A stretch of DNA of 64,000 nt, taken from Gemmatimonadota bacterium. GTDB taxonomy: Bacteria; Gemmatimonadota; Gemmatimonadetes; Longimicrobiales; Gaopeijiaceae. Numbering within the stretch: position 1 is the stretch's first letter; every line of letters begins with the position of its first letter. Location: the NCBI GenBank assembly GCA_022823145.1, contig JAJDXS010000029.1, positions 62,001 to 126,000 of the forward strand. Reading direction: 5' to 3'. The position numbers and the translations under genes were made by a program. This document shows positions 1 through 8,670 of this stretch, one piece after another. The notes under the pieces were generated by a model. The model worked only from the letters and a program-made list of their open reading frames with translations. It did not search any database and was not told the origin of the DNA.

Positions 1-161
1 CGGTCGAGCTCTTCCCGGTCCTCTTCGCGATTCCGCGCACGGTGGGGTGGCTCGCGCAGTGGGAAGAGATGGTCGTCGACCGCGAGCAGAAGATCGCGCG
101 GCCGCGACAGGTCTTCAAAGGGCAGGCGCGCCGCGACTACGTCTCGATGGACGCGCGCTGA
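1..161 (+). CDS. gltA: Citrate synthase, C-terminal fragment
   Basis: Only the last 52 residues are inside the window; the reading frame starts at base 3 and ends with TGA at 159-161. The segment reads [14 protein letters not shown] followed by RPRQV and a terminal [10 protein letters not shown], the characteristic carboxy end of bacterial citrate synthase, including the arginine that contacts oxaloacetate/citrate in the second half of the active site. The enzyme condenses acetyl-CoA with oxaloacetate at the entry of the TCA cycle in the cytoplasm. The upstream part, start and regulation are outside the window. The identification rests on this short but highly conserved tail. Confidence 0.9.
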   Translation, partial: VELFPVLFAIPRTVGWLAQWEEMVVDREQKIARPRQVFKGQARRDYVSMDAR

Positions 162-181
162 ACGCCACGCGGCACCGGCCG

Positions 182-2248
182 CTATGACACCGGGCGCCTC
201 TGCGTGGCATACTTGTCGAACCAACCCTTGACGGTCGTGATCTTGGAGATCCCGTGCGAGGGCCGTCCCCAGATGCCGTGGGCCTCGCCGGGCACCCGCA
301 CCAGCACCGCTTCGACCCCGACCATCTTGAGCGCCTTGTAGTACTGCTCGGACTCGGACATGGGCGTGCGCCAGTCCTCTTCGCCGGTCATGATCAGCGT
401 CGGCGTCGTCACGTTCTCGACGACGGAGAGCAGCGAGCGGCTCTCGTAGTGTTCGACGTTGTCCCAGGGCAGCCCGGGGAACCAGTACTTGACGGCCACC
501 GGGGCCATGTCGGCGGTGAGCGCGAAGCTGTACCAGTTGATCACCGGGTAGAAGGACACCGCAGCCTTGAAGCGGTCGGAGTTGCCGATCATCCACGCGG
601 TGAGGACGCCGCCGCCGCTGCCACCCGTCACGAAGAGGTTGTCCTCGTCGATGAATCCCTGCGCGATGACCGCGTCCACGCCCGAGTCGAGGTCATGGAA
701 GTCGTCTCCCGGGTAGGCGTGGTGGATGAGGTTGCCGAACTCCTCGCCGTAGCTGGTGCTGCCGCGGGGGTTGGCGTAGAAGACCACGAAGCCGGCCGAG
801 GCCCAGAGCTGCTTCTCGACGTCGAAGCGGTCACCGTAGTTCGCGAACGGTCCTCCGTGGATCTCGAGGATCAGTGGATACTTCTGGTCGGGATCGAACC
901 CGGGGGGCTTCATGATCCACCCCTGGACGGGCAGCCCGTCCTTCGACGACTCCCACCAGATCTCCTCGACGGACGCCAGGGTCTTGCCGGCGAAGAGGTC
1001 GGCGTTGACCGACGTCACGTAGCGCGGGGAGCTTCCCCGACGGCCGACCACGATGTCTCCCGGACGGTCGGGAAGGCTGGTGGTGTAGGCGAAGGTCCCG
1101 TCTGCGGCCAGCGTGTACGACGTTCCGAAGCCGCCGTAGGCCATCGAACCGCTCCCGCCGTTCCCGGCGAGCACCTCGTGACTGCCGTCCGGCTCGAAGA
1201 ACGCGAGCTTCGTGTTCCCCTCGTCGTCAAAGAGCCCGAAGATGCCGCTTCCGTCGGGGGCCCATTCGATCATGTAGACTGAACGGTCCAGCGCACCGCT
1301 GATCACGCGCGGGTCGGACCCGTCGCGATTCATGACGTGCAGGCGCGTCACCTGGTACCCCTGATACCGGTCGTCGTACCCGAGGTAGGCGATCTGCCGG
1401 CCGTCGGGCGAGACGGCAGGCGAAGTGTCGGGACCGCGCCGGTCGGTGAGCCGGCTCACCGCGCCGTCCGCAAGAGAAATCTCGTAGATCTCGGAGTCCA
1501 GCCACTCCTGGTCGCGGTCGTCCCTGAGGTTGGCGTCCAGGACGATCGCGTCCGAGGCCGGAGCCCACTTCGGACCGCCGCCGGGAATGGGCACGAACCC
1601 GGCCGTGTAGCTGGTCTCGCCGGTCGTCAGCTGGCGCGGAGTGCCCCCTTCGGCCGGGATCACGAAGATGTGCCAGGCGCCGGAGGGGACGTCTCCGATG
1701 CCGTCGAAGCGGAAGACGATTTCGTCGGTGTACTTGGCCGGTTCCGCCCACTCGGCGCCCGGCGGCGGCGCGGGCATCTCCCCGATCACAAGGGGCGCTT
1801 CGGGAACCAGCTTGCTAAAGGCCAGGTGGGAGCCGTCGGGCGACCAGGACAGGCCCCCCGACGGGTCGGTCAGGTTGGTGATCGCGGCGGTCTGCCCCGA
1901 CGCGAGCCAGTGCATGTAGATCTGCGGGACGCCGTCGCGGTTCGACATGTAGGCGATCCGGGTACCGTCCGGCGACCAGCGCGGACTGTTGTCCCTAAAC
2001 TTCCCCGTGGTGAGGGGCCGGTGTTCGCTGCCGTCGCTCCGCACCAGCCACAGGTTCGAGTAGTTCATGTCGGTCATGACGTCGGCGAACTGTCGCACGT
2101 AGACTACCCACTCCCCGTCGGGCGATATGCGGGGATCCCCGGCGTACTCCAGATCGAAGACGTTCATCTCGGTCAGGCGGTCGTTCTGGGCAGCCAGCGG
2201 CGCGGCGGACAGAACAAGGAGCAGGCAGGGGAGAGCGCGGAATCTCAC
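182..2248 (-). CDS. Secreted S9 family (prolyl oligopeptidase-type) peptidase
   Basis: This 688-residue protein has a cleavable signal peptide (residues 1-20, ending APLAAQ). A seven-bladed WD40-like/TolB-type propeller follows (about 30-420), with repeated SPDG motifs at 42, 92, 136 and 280. The C-terminal alpha/beta hydrolase (about 430-680) carries the catalytic triad of family S9: Ser544 in GGSGGG, Asp625 in EEDWRTP and His657 in EAHG. Such enzymes cleave short peptides in the periplasm, often as dipeptidyl or acylaminoacyl peptidases; the exact specificity cannot be read from sequence. It faces away from a small lipoprotein gene, so 2249-2335 must hold divergent promoters. A second S9 peptidase lies 0.65 kb away on the opposite strand, but the two differ enough to be separate subfamilies rather than a recent duplication. 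Confidence 0.93.
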   Translation of the reverse strand: MRFRALPCLLLVLSAAPLAAQNDRLTEMNVFDLEYAGDPRISPDGEWVVYVRQFADVMTDMNYSNLWLVRSDGSEHRPLTTGKFRDNSPRWSPDGTRIAYMSNRDGVPQIYMHWLASGQTAAITNLTDPSGGLSWSPDGSHLAFSKLVPEAPLVIGEMPAPPPGAEWAEPAKYTDEIVFRFDGIGDVPSGAWHIFVIPAEGGTPRQLTTGETSYTAGFVPIPGGGPKWAPASDAIVLDANLRDDRDQEWLDSEIYEISLADGAVSRLTDRRGPDTSPAVSPDGRQIAYLGYDDRYQGYQVTRLHVMNRDGSDPRVISGALDRSVYMIEWAPDGSGIFGLFDDEGNTKLAFFEPDGSHEVLAGNGGSGSMAYGGFGTSYTLAADGTFAYTTSLPDRPGDIVVGRRGSSPRYVTSVNADLFAGKTLASVEEIWWESSKDGLPVQGWIMKPPGFDPDQKYPLILEIHGGPFANYGDRFDVEKQLWASAGFVVFYANPRGSTSYGEEFGNLIHHAYPGDDFHDLDSGVDAVIAQGFIDEDNLFVTGGSGGGVLTAWMIGNSDRFKAAVSFYPVINWYSFALTADMAPVAVKYWFPGLPWDNVEHYESRSLLSVVENVTTPTLIMTGEEDWRTPMSESEQYYKALKMVGVEAVLVRVPGEAHGIWGRPSHGISKITTVKGWFDKYATQRRPVS

Positions 2249-2335
2249 GGGGAACCTCCATCGAAGTGGGAACGGCCGGGCGCAATCGGCGTATAACCAT
2301 TATTGTACTGGAGCACTCTGGAACAGGGAGGGACC

Positions 2336-2722
2336 ATGCCGAGCACCGCGAGCGCATTCGGCCGCAGCCGATTTTTCGTTTTTTTCGTTTCGCTGCTCCT
2401 GCCCGCCCTGACCGGTTGCGCGACTACCGATGCGGGGCGTCCGGCCGACAATCCCATGGATCCGGCCACGATGGAAGGCGACGAGATTCAACTCCTGGTT
2501 CGCAACCTGAACTTCAACCAGGTAACCGTGTACACCGCACGGGGTGCCTCCGTGCGCCGCCTGGGAATCGTACCGGGCAAGGGCGAGGCCACCTTCCGCA
2601 TGAACTGGCACCTGCCGGACATTCAGCTGAGGGTGAAGGAGCTTGCGGGCGACGACTACCTCACCGAGACCCTGCCGGTCAGTCCCGGAGACTTCCTCGA
2701 ACTCATCCTTCCCATCCGGTAG
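2336..2722 (+). CDS. Small hypothetical lipoprotein
   Basis: This 128-residue protein has an N-terminal hydrophobic stretch followed by a lipobox (LTGC), so it should be lipid-anchored in the envelope. The mature part (about 90 residues) is predicted to be mostly beta strand, with segments such as LLVRNLNFNQVTVY and LRVKEL. I do not recognise the family. The start at 2336 is chosen because GGAGGG lies a few bases upstream; an in-frame ATG at 2303 would add 11 residues with no ribosome-binding site. It sits alone between two S9 peptidase genes. The strand-rich mature domain suggests a small immunoglobulin-like or transthyretin-like fold, but that is inference. Confidence 0.75.
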   Translation: MPSTASAFGRSRFFVFFVSLLLPALTGCATTDAGRPADNPMDPATMEGDEIQLLVRNLNFNQVTVYTARGASVRRLGIVPGKGEATFRMNWHLPDIQLRVKELAGDDYLTETLPVSPGDFLELILPIR

Positions 2723-2902
2723 CGCCCTTCCGACGATTCCGCGGGCGTATTCGTCCCCGCCGCACACCCCCGCACCGAGCTTGCTGTCTGGCGGCTCCAC
2801 GCGCGCGGCCACAGTATCTTATCTGACCGCGTCCGCGCCTCGGCGGAGGTTCGCCCGTGGCGCGCCGCACCCACAGTTGGATCGCCGCCCGGAGCAGCCG
2901 AA

Positions 2903-4975
2903 ATGCGCAAGAGCAACGCCGTCAGAGTCTTCGCCGTCCTTATCACCGCCGCCGCGCTGACCGCGCCGGGCGCCCCCCGTGCGCCCGCGCAGCAGTCGGC
3001 CGGACCCACGCTAACGATCGACGAGGTCATCGACATGGTGCGCGTGTCCTCGCCGCAGATCTCTCCCGACGGATCCCGGGTGCTGTTCACGAGGAATGAA
3101 CTCGACTGGGACGAGAACGAGCGCAACAGCCGAATCTGGGTGGTCGGCGCGGATGGCCAGGGAGCCAGGCCCTTCACCGGGTCGACCGACGACCGCTCCG
3201 CGGAGTGGTCGCCGGACGGACGCTGGGTGTCGTTTACGCGCCCCGCGGGAGAGGGTGACCGCCGGGCCCGCCAGCTCTTCGTCCTTCCCGTCGACGGTGG
3301 AGAGGCGGTGCAGCTGACGAAACACGTGACCGCCGTCGGCAACTACCGCTGGGCGGAGGACAGCCGCTCGATCTTCTTCGTGGCGAACGACTCACTGCCC
3401 GATGACGAGGAAAAGGAGCGCAAGAACGGCGACGACGCGGTGTTCATCGACGAGGGGCCAAGCGGGCAGACGCAGGGCTCGTGGAACGGAGTGTGGATGA
3501 TCACGGTCGAGACCGCCGAGGCGCCCCACGACGCCACCCGCCTCACTCCCCAACCGCGCCGGGTCGGGAACTTTGCACCCTCGCCGAACGGGAACTTCCT
3601 GGCCTACACCTACCGCACCGAGAATCGGCGTAACGCGAGCCACCTCTCCGAGATCTGGCTGCTTGCGATCACCACGGGAGAAGAGGAGCGCATCACCGAG
3701 AACGATGCACCCGAGTCGAACCTGGCCTGGTCGCCCGACGGAAGGTCACTGACCTTCGTGGCCCCCGACCTGGAGACGTGGGAGCTCGACCAGGGCAATC
3801 TCTACCTCCATGACATCCCGAGGGGCGAGACCCGCCAGCTGATGCCCGACACCGATGTCGACATGCGCGGCTATCGCTGGAACCCGGGGGGGCGGTCCAT
3901 CGACCTGGTCGCGCTCGACCGCACGGACGCCAACCTGTACCGGCTCGACGTCCGGTCGGACGAACTGGAACGGATCACCGATCTGACCGGAGTGGTCTCT
4001 TCCGCGTCCTACGACGCGCAGCATACCATGGCCGCCTTCCAGTTCGCGTCTCCCACCGAGCCCGGCGATATCTGGCTGGCCGACCTTCGGGACGGGACAC
4101 GGACGCGGCTGACAGAGGCCAACCCGTGGATCTCGGAAAAGACCCTCGTGGAACCCGAGGTGATCCGCTGGAACAGCCACGATGGTCTCGAAATCGAGGG
4201 TGTGCTGTATGTGCCGGCGGACCGGTCGGCGCCCGGGGCCACCGTCCTGGAGATTCACGGCGGGCCCGCTGGCGTCTTTACCCGGGGATTCGACTCGGAC
4301 GCCCAGCTGCTGCTCGCGCAGGGGTACGCCCTGTTGCAGCCGAACGTCAGGGGTTCTTCGGGGTATGGCGACGCGCTTTTGCGCGGCAACATGAACGATA
4401 TCGGCGGCGGGGACTACCAGGATCTCATGACGGGAGTGGACGCCATCATCGAGCGTGGCGTGGCCCACCCGGACTCGCTGGCCGTCAAGGGATGGAGCTA
4501 CGGCGGCATCCTCGGCGGGTGGACCATTACGCGCACGGAGAGGTTCAAGGCGGCCAGTCTGGGTGCCATGGTAGCCGACTGGCCGAGCGAGTTCGGCGCG
4601 GGCTTCAACCACGACGTGGTGCGCTGGTACCTGGGCGGGGACCCATGGTCGAACGGAGACTACTGGAGAGAGCGCTCCGCCTATACGCACCTGGACCGGA
4701 TCACCACACCGACCATCCTCTTCCACGGGGCCAACGACCGGACCGACACGATGGAACAGTCGATGAACTTCTTCGCGGGGCTTCGTCATCTCGGGGTGGA
4801 GGCGCGGTTCATCCTGTTCCCCCGGGAGGGCCACGGAATCGCCGAGCCGCGGCACAGACGGACGCTGATGATCGAGGAGCTTCGCTGGCTGCAGCAGTAC
4901 GTGAAAGGCATGACGGACTGGGAGGCGCCGGAGCGCCCTGATCCCGCCGAGGAGGTGGTGGCGCCGATCTCATGA
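2903..4975 (+). CDS. Secreted S9 family peptidase (dipeptidyl/acylaminoacyl peptidase-like)
   Basis: This 690-residue protein has a signal peptide (residues 1-29, ending APAQ). The WD40-like propeller spans about 45-410, with SPDG repeats near 54, 103 and 277. The alpha/beta-hydrolase domain spans about 425-670. The S9 triad is visible: Ser532 in GWSYGG, Asp612 in GANDRTD and His644 in REGHG. The GWSYGG nucleophile elbow is typical of dipeptidyl-peptidase IV/acylaminoacyl-peptidase relatives, in contrast to GGSGGG in the neighbouring minus-strand S9 enzyme. It probably degrades peptides in the periplasm. Its stop codon overlaps the ATG of a 45-residue ORF in an ATGA arrangement, so it may be the first gene of an operon leading into thymidine phosphorylase. 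Confidence 0.93.
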   Translation: MRKSNAVRVFAVLITAAALTAPGAPRAPAQQSAGPTLTIDEVIDMVRVSSPQISPDGSRVLFTRNELDWDENERNSRIWVVGADGQGARPFTGSTDDRSAEWSPDGRWVSFTRPAGEGDRRARQLFVLPVDGGEAVQLTKHVTAVGNYRWAEDSRSIFFVANDSLPDDEEKERKNGDDAVFIDEGPSGQTQGSWNGVWMITVETAEAPHDATRLTPQPRRVGNFAPSPNGNFLAYTYRTENRRNASHLSEIWLLAITTGEEERITENDAPESNLAWSPDGRSLTFVAPDLETWELDQGNLYLHDIPRGETRQLMPDTDVDMRGYRWNPGGRSIDLVALDRTDANLYRLDVRSDELERITDLTGVVSSASYDAQHTMAAFQFASPTEPGDIWLADLRDGTRTRLTEANPWISEKTLVEPEVIRWNSHDGLEIEGVLYVPADRSAPGATVLEIHGGPAGVFTRGFDSDAQLLLAQGYALLQPNVRGSSGYGDALLRGNMNDIGGGDYQDLMTGVDAIIERGVAHPDSLAVKGWSYGGILGGWTITRTERFKAASLGAMVADWPSEFGAGFNHDVVRWYLGGDPWSNGDYWRERSAYTHLDRITTPTILFHGANDRTDTMEQSMNFFAGLRHLGVEARFILFPREGHGIAEPRHRRTLMIEELRWLQQYVKGMTDWEAPERPDPAEEVVAPIS

Positions 4976-5109
4976 AGCGCCGGGGACGGCGGCCGCGTGT
5001 GCCCTCGGTGGCCCGGGTGGGGTACCTCAGCGTGACGTTCCACGGTCTGACGGCGGAGAGCTTCGTCCTGGAGGCAGCCCTGCCGCGCGCAACGGAGCCG
5101 CATCGGTGA
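4972..5109 (+). CDS. Possible 45-residue hypothetical protein coupled to both neighbours
   Basis: The ORF opens at ATG 4972, overlapping the S9 peptidase stop (ATGA), and ends at TGA 5107-5109, overlapping the GTG start of thymidine phosphorylase (GTGA). The product is basic at its N terminus (MKRRGRRPRV) and then GYLSVTFHGLTAESFVLEA. No close Shine-Dalgarno is seen; translation would depend on re-initiation after the peptidase. No family is recognised. It could be a genuine coupling peptide, or a fortuitous ORF filling a short spacer that also carries the GGAG ribosome-binding site of the next gene. Confidence 0.4.
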   Translation: MKRRGRRPRVPSVARVGYLSVTFHGLTAESFVLEAALPRATEPHR

Positions 5110-6434
5110 TTCCGCAGCATATCATCGCCCGGAAGCGTGACGGAAAGACCCTGGCTCCGGAGGAGCTGGAAGCGTTCCTGACGGCCTACCTGTCGGGCGC
5201 CGTCGGCGACGACCAGATGGCCGCGTTCCTGATGGCGGTCTACTTCAACGGTCTCGAAGGCGCCGAGCTCAACGCCATGGTCGAGGTCACGATCCACTCG
5301 GGCGCGGTGATCGGGCGCGGCGATGGCCGGGCGGGACCACGGGTGGACAAGCACTCGACCGGTGGGGTGGGGGACAAGGTCTCGCTCGTTCTGGCGCCTT
5401 TGGCGGCCGAGATGGGCATGGTGGTGCCGATGATGTCCGGGCGCGGGTTGGGGCACACGGGGGGCACCCTCGACAAGCTCGAATCAATTCCGGGATTCCG
5501 GACACGTCTGGCGCTCGACGAATTCGACCAGGTCCTGCGCGAGGTCGGGTGCGCGATGATCGGTCAGACCGACGAGGTCGCCCCGCTCGACCGCAGGCTC
5601 TACGCGCTCAGGGACGTCACCGCGACCGTCCCGTCTCTTCCGCTGATCACCGCGTCGATCATGTCCAAGAAGCTTGTCGAAGGGCTCGACGCGCTGGTGC
5701 TCGACGTGAAGGTGGGGAGGGGTGCCTTCCTGTCGCGGATCGAGGATGCGACGGCGCTGGCGCGGGCGATGGTCGACGTGGGCGCCGCGCGGGGACTGGC
5801 GGTGACCGCGGTGCTGTCGGCGATGGACCGGCCCCTCGGCAGGGCGGCCGGAAACGCCCTGGAGGTGCGCGAGGCGATCGCCTGCCTCGCGGGTGGCGGC
5901 CCGGCCGCGTTTCGGGAGCTATGTATCGAACTGGCCGCCGAGATGGCCCTGGCGGGGGGACTGGTGGACAGTGTTGCGGAAGGGCGGGGCACGGCTGCGA
6001 GGGCGCTTGCCGGAGGTGGGCCCATGGAGCGGTTTCTGCGGCTTGCCTCGGCGCAGGGAGGACGCCTGGATCCGTCGAGGAGCGACTTCGGACTGCCTGC
6101 GGCGCCGTTGCGGGAGGTGGTGACGGCCGAACGGGAGGGGTTCGTGGCCGCGATCGATCCGCTGAGGCTCGGCTACGGTGTCATCGCGCTCGGTGGAGGC
6201 AGGACGCGCCAGGACCAGGCTATCGATCCCGCGGTCGGATTCGAACTCGAGGTCGGTGTCGGTCATCGGGTCGCGCGGGGCGCTCCGCTCGCCGTGGTAC
6301 ACGCCGCGACGGCCGACGGGCTGGCTGCCGGGGCGCAGGCCGTCAGGGAAGCGATCGGTCTGGAGGCGGACGCGGCGTCCAGGCCTCTGCCTCTCGTGAT
6401 CGACAGGATCCGGGTGAGGCCCGGAAACGCATAG
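5106..6434 (+). CDS. deoA: Thymidine/pyrimidine-nucleoside phosphorylase
   Basis: This 442-residue protein matches the family length. It carries the nucleoside-phosphorylase II signature: KHSTGGVGDKVS at 82-93 (phosphate binding) and SGRGLGHTGGTLDKLE at 111-126. Helical N-terminal, glycosyltransferase-like central and C-terminal domains are in the usual order. It converts thymidine (or uridine) plus phosphate to the free base and (deoxy)ribose-1-phosphate in pyrimidine salvage. The start is GTG at 5106, supported by GGAG eight bases upstream; it overlaps the stop of the preceding small ORF. Thymidine versus broader pyrimidine specificity cannot be decided here. The gene is followed after 13 bases by the sugar dehydrogenase fusion. 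Confidence 0.93.
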   Translation: MIPQHIIARKRDGKTLAPEELEAFLTAYLSGAVGDDQMAAFLMAVYFNGLEGAELNAMVEVTIHSGAVIGRGDGRAGPRVDKHSTGGVGDKVSLVLAPLAAEMGMVVPMMSGRGLGHTGGTLDKLESIPGFRTRLALDEFDQVLREVGCAMIGQTDEVAPLDRRLYALRDVTATVPSLPLITASIMSKKLVEGLDALVLDVKVGRGAFLSRIEDATALARAMVDVGAARGLAVTAVLSAMDRPLGRAAGNALEVREAIACLAGGGPAAFRELCIELAAEMALAGGLVDSVAEGRGTAARALAGGGPMERFLRLASAQGGRLDPSRSDFGLPAAPLREVVTAEREGFVAAIDPLRLGYGVIALGGGRTRQDQAIDPAVGFELEVGVGHRVARGAPLAVVHAATADGLAAGAQAVREAIGLEADAASRPLPLVIDRIRVRPGNA

Positions 6435-6447
6435 AACGGAGGTTGCC

Positions 6448-8619
6448 GTGAGACTGCCGAGGATTCGAACATGTCTGGGGATCGCGGCGTTGGCGTGCGC
6501 ATGTACGATGCCGCCGGCGTCGGAGGAGGGAACCGGCGGCGATGCCACCGGCCGCGTGTACTCGTCGGCCCGTCACGATTTCCGCGTGGTCACGGTCGCG
6601 GACGGGCTCGACCATCCGTGGTCGATGGCGTGGCTGCCCGGAGGCGAGATGCTGATCGTCGAACGTCCCGGACGGATCCGGGTGGTGCGCGACGGCTCGC
6701 TGCTGCCCGACCCGGTGGAGGGCTTTCCGGCCGTCTACCGTGACCGGGGACAGGGCGGTTTCATGGATGTCCTGGCGCACCCGGACTTCGCGCAGAACCG
6801 CTGGCTGTATCTGAGCTACGGGAAGCCGAACGCCGACGGGTCGGAGGGCGCCACGACGGTGGTTCGGGGCCGCTGGGACGGAGGGCGGGTCACGGATGTG
6901 GAGGAGATCTTCGAGGCGGTGGCATGGCACGGCAACAACAACCACTTCGCCGGCCGCATGGCCTTCGATCCGAGCGGGTTCCTGTACATCGCCGTGGGCG
7001 ACCGGATGCTTCCGCCGGACATGTTGGACGATCATCCGGCGCTGGACGTTACCAACCACATGGGGACGATCGTACGGCTGCACGATGACGGGAGCGTGCC
7101 TGCCGACAACCCGTTTGTCGGGCGCGACGACGCCCTTCCGGAGATCTGGAGCTACGGCCACCGCAACATCCAGGGACTCGCGGCCGATCCGCTCACGGGG
7201 AACGTGTGGGCGAACGAGCACGGACCCCGGGGCGGAGACGAGCTCAACCTGATCGTGGGAGGCGTGAACTACGGCTGGCCGGTGGTTTCCCACGGCATCA
7301 ACTACGACGGCACCGTCTTCACGGCCGCGACGCGGCGTTCCGGCGTGGAGCCGTCCCGTTTCGTCTGGACCCCCTCGATCGGCATCTCCGGGATGATGAT
7401 CTACCGGGGCGACCGGTTCCCCTGGTGGCGGGGCAGCGCTTTCGTCGGCGGACTGGTCGGCGAGCAGCTGGCGCGGGTTACGCTGGCGGACACCGACGCG
7501 GTGAGCCTCGAGACACTCCTCGAAGGGGAACTGGGTCGGGTGCGGGACGTGCGCGAGGGACCGGACGGACTCATCTACCTGGCGCTCGAGCATTCCGAAG
7601 AGCCGACCGCGGTCGTGCGGCTGGAGCCGGTCCCCAACGACATCGAGCCGCTGTTCAACACCTTCTCCATCGTGGCGATCGATCCCGCGACAGGTGAATC
7701 CGGCGTCGCGGTCACGACCCGCAACCCGTGCGTTGGCAACGCGGTCCCCTGGGTTCGCGCGGGGGTGGGTGCAGTGGCGACCCAGGGGGGAACGCGGGTG
7801 GAGTATGGCAACGACCTGCTCGACCTTCTGGAACAGGGCGTCCCGCCCCGGGAGGCGATGGACCGGGTGGTGGCCGCCGACGAAGGGCGGGAGCGCCGGC
7901 AGGTGGGTGTGATCGGCGCGGACGGGCGATCGGCACAGTGGACGGGGTCGGCGCAGTACGGGGCCGAGGAGCGGGGCGACTGGGTCGCCGAGCGCGCGGG
8001 CCTGAACTACGCCGTGCAGGGAAACTCACTGGTGGGTACGGCGGTCGTGGACTCGGTGGCGGTGGTCTTCGAGCGAAGCGAAGGGTCCGGCCGGCACCTT
8101 GCGGACAGACTGATCGAGGCGCTTTACGCGGGCCAGCTTCTGGGCGGCGACGGCCGTCACGGAGAGACCCAGTCCGCGGCGGTGCTGGTGGCGGATCCGC
8201 GGCCGGACGTTTCGAGACGGCCGGACGGAGTCACGACCGACATCAACGTGTGCGAACACCCGGAGCCGGTCCGGGAGCTGCGGCGCATCCATGACGTTGC
8301 GTCCGAGACGCTCGGATTCCGGAAACTCGAACAGTTCGTGGGGCGCGACGTGTTCCAGCTCAAGGTGATGCTCCACGCCCTCGGCTACTACCGGGCCGAA
8401 TCTCCCGCCCCGACCGGGGATTCGCCCGGGGTGCTCGTGTACGACCAGGAAACGGTGGATGCCGTGGACCGCTTTCGGGCGGATCAGGCCTGGCAGACGA
8501 CCGTGCCCGGATATGTGGACGCGCGCGCCATCGATCGGCTATGGCGACTGCTCGAGGAGGCGGGCCGGACCGGAGAAGTGCGCGACCGGATCCGCGACGT
8601 GGTGCGCGTAAGGCGGTAG
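6448..8619 (+). CDS. PQQ-type aldose dehydrogenase fused to DUF1028 and a peptidoglycan-binding-like tail
   Basis: This 723-residue protein starts with a short hydrophobic leader holding cysteines at 17 and 19, probably a lipoprotein or Sec signal. Residues about 45-395 form a soluble glucose/sorbosone dehydrogenase-type beta propeller, including HGNNNHFAGR near 161 and NEHGPRGGDELN at 256-267, typical of PQQ-dependent aldose sugar dehydrogenases (YliI/Asd family). Residues about 404-600 match DUF1028: FSIVAIDPATGE at 406, then a GAVATQ segment, RRQVGVI, and AVQGN at 522. Residues about 625-723 resemble the putative peptidoglycan-binding domain that often ends DUF1028 proteins. The frame is open throughout, with no stop or frameshift at the junction. 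Dehydrogenase activity is inferred from the family; the DUF1028 function is unknown. Confidence 0.88.
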   Translation: MRLPRIRTCLGIAALACACTMPPASEEGTGGDATGRVYSSARHDFRVVTVADGLDHPWSMAWLPGGEMLIVERPGRIRVVRDGSLLPDPVEGFPAVYRDRGQGGFMDVLAHPDFAQNRWLYLSYGKPNADGSEGATTVVRGRWDGGRVTDVEEIFEAVAWHGNNNHFAGRMAFDPSGFLYIAVGDRMLPPDMLDDHPALDVTNHMGTIVRLHDDGSVPADNPFVGRDDALPEIWSYGHRNIQGLAADPLTGNVWANEHGPRGGDELNLIVGGVNYGWPVVSHGINYDGTVFTAATRRSGVEPSRFVWTPSIGISGMMIYRGDRFPWWRGSAFVGGLVGEQLARVTLADTDAVSLETLLEGELGRVRDVREGPDGLIYLALEHSEEPTAVVRLEPVPNDIEPLFNTFSIVAIDPATGESGVAVTTRNPCVGNAVPWVRAGVGAVATQGGTRVEYGNDLLDLLEQGVPPREAMDRVVAADEGRERRQVGVIGADGRSAQWTGSAQYGAEERGDWVAERAGLNYAVQGNSLVGTAVVDSVAVVFERSEGSGRHLADRLIEALYAGQLLGGDGRHGETQSAAVLVADPRPDVSRRPDGVTTDINVCEHPEPVRELRRIHDVASETLGFRKLEQFVGRDVFQLKVMLHALGYYRAESPAPTGDSPGVLVYDQETVDAVDRFRADQAWQTTVPGYVDARAIDRLWRLLEEAGRTGEVRDRIRDVVRVRR

Positions 8620-8640
8620 GCCTGCCTGGCAGCCGTGGAA

Positions 8641-8660
8641 CAAGTCCCCGCGGGGGATTG
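8641..8660. terminator. Possible bidirectional terminator hairpin
   Basis: This short GC-rich inverted repeat centred on CCCCGCGGGG is flanked by CAA and TTG arms that extend the pairing. It lies in the 51-base gap between two convergent genes (the DUF1028 fusion ending at 8619 and the DUF3343 gene ending at 8671). There is no long T-tract on either side, so intrinsic termination is plausible but not certain. Confidence 0.35.
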
Positions 8661-8670
8661 TCCAGACCTG

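Noticed and set aside
5549-6451. A long open frame within thymidine phosphorylase
   Set aside because: The phosphorylase frame has all the family motifs; the other frame has none.
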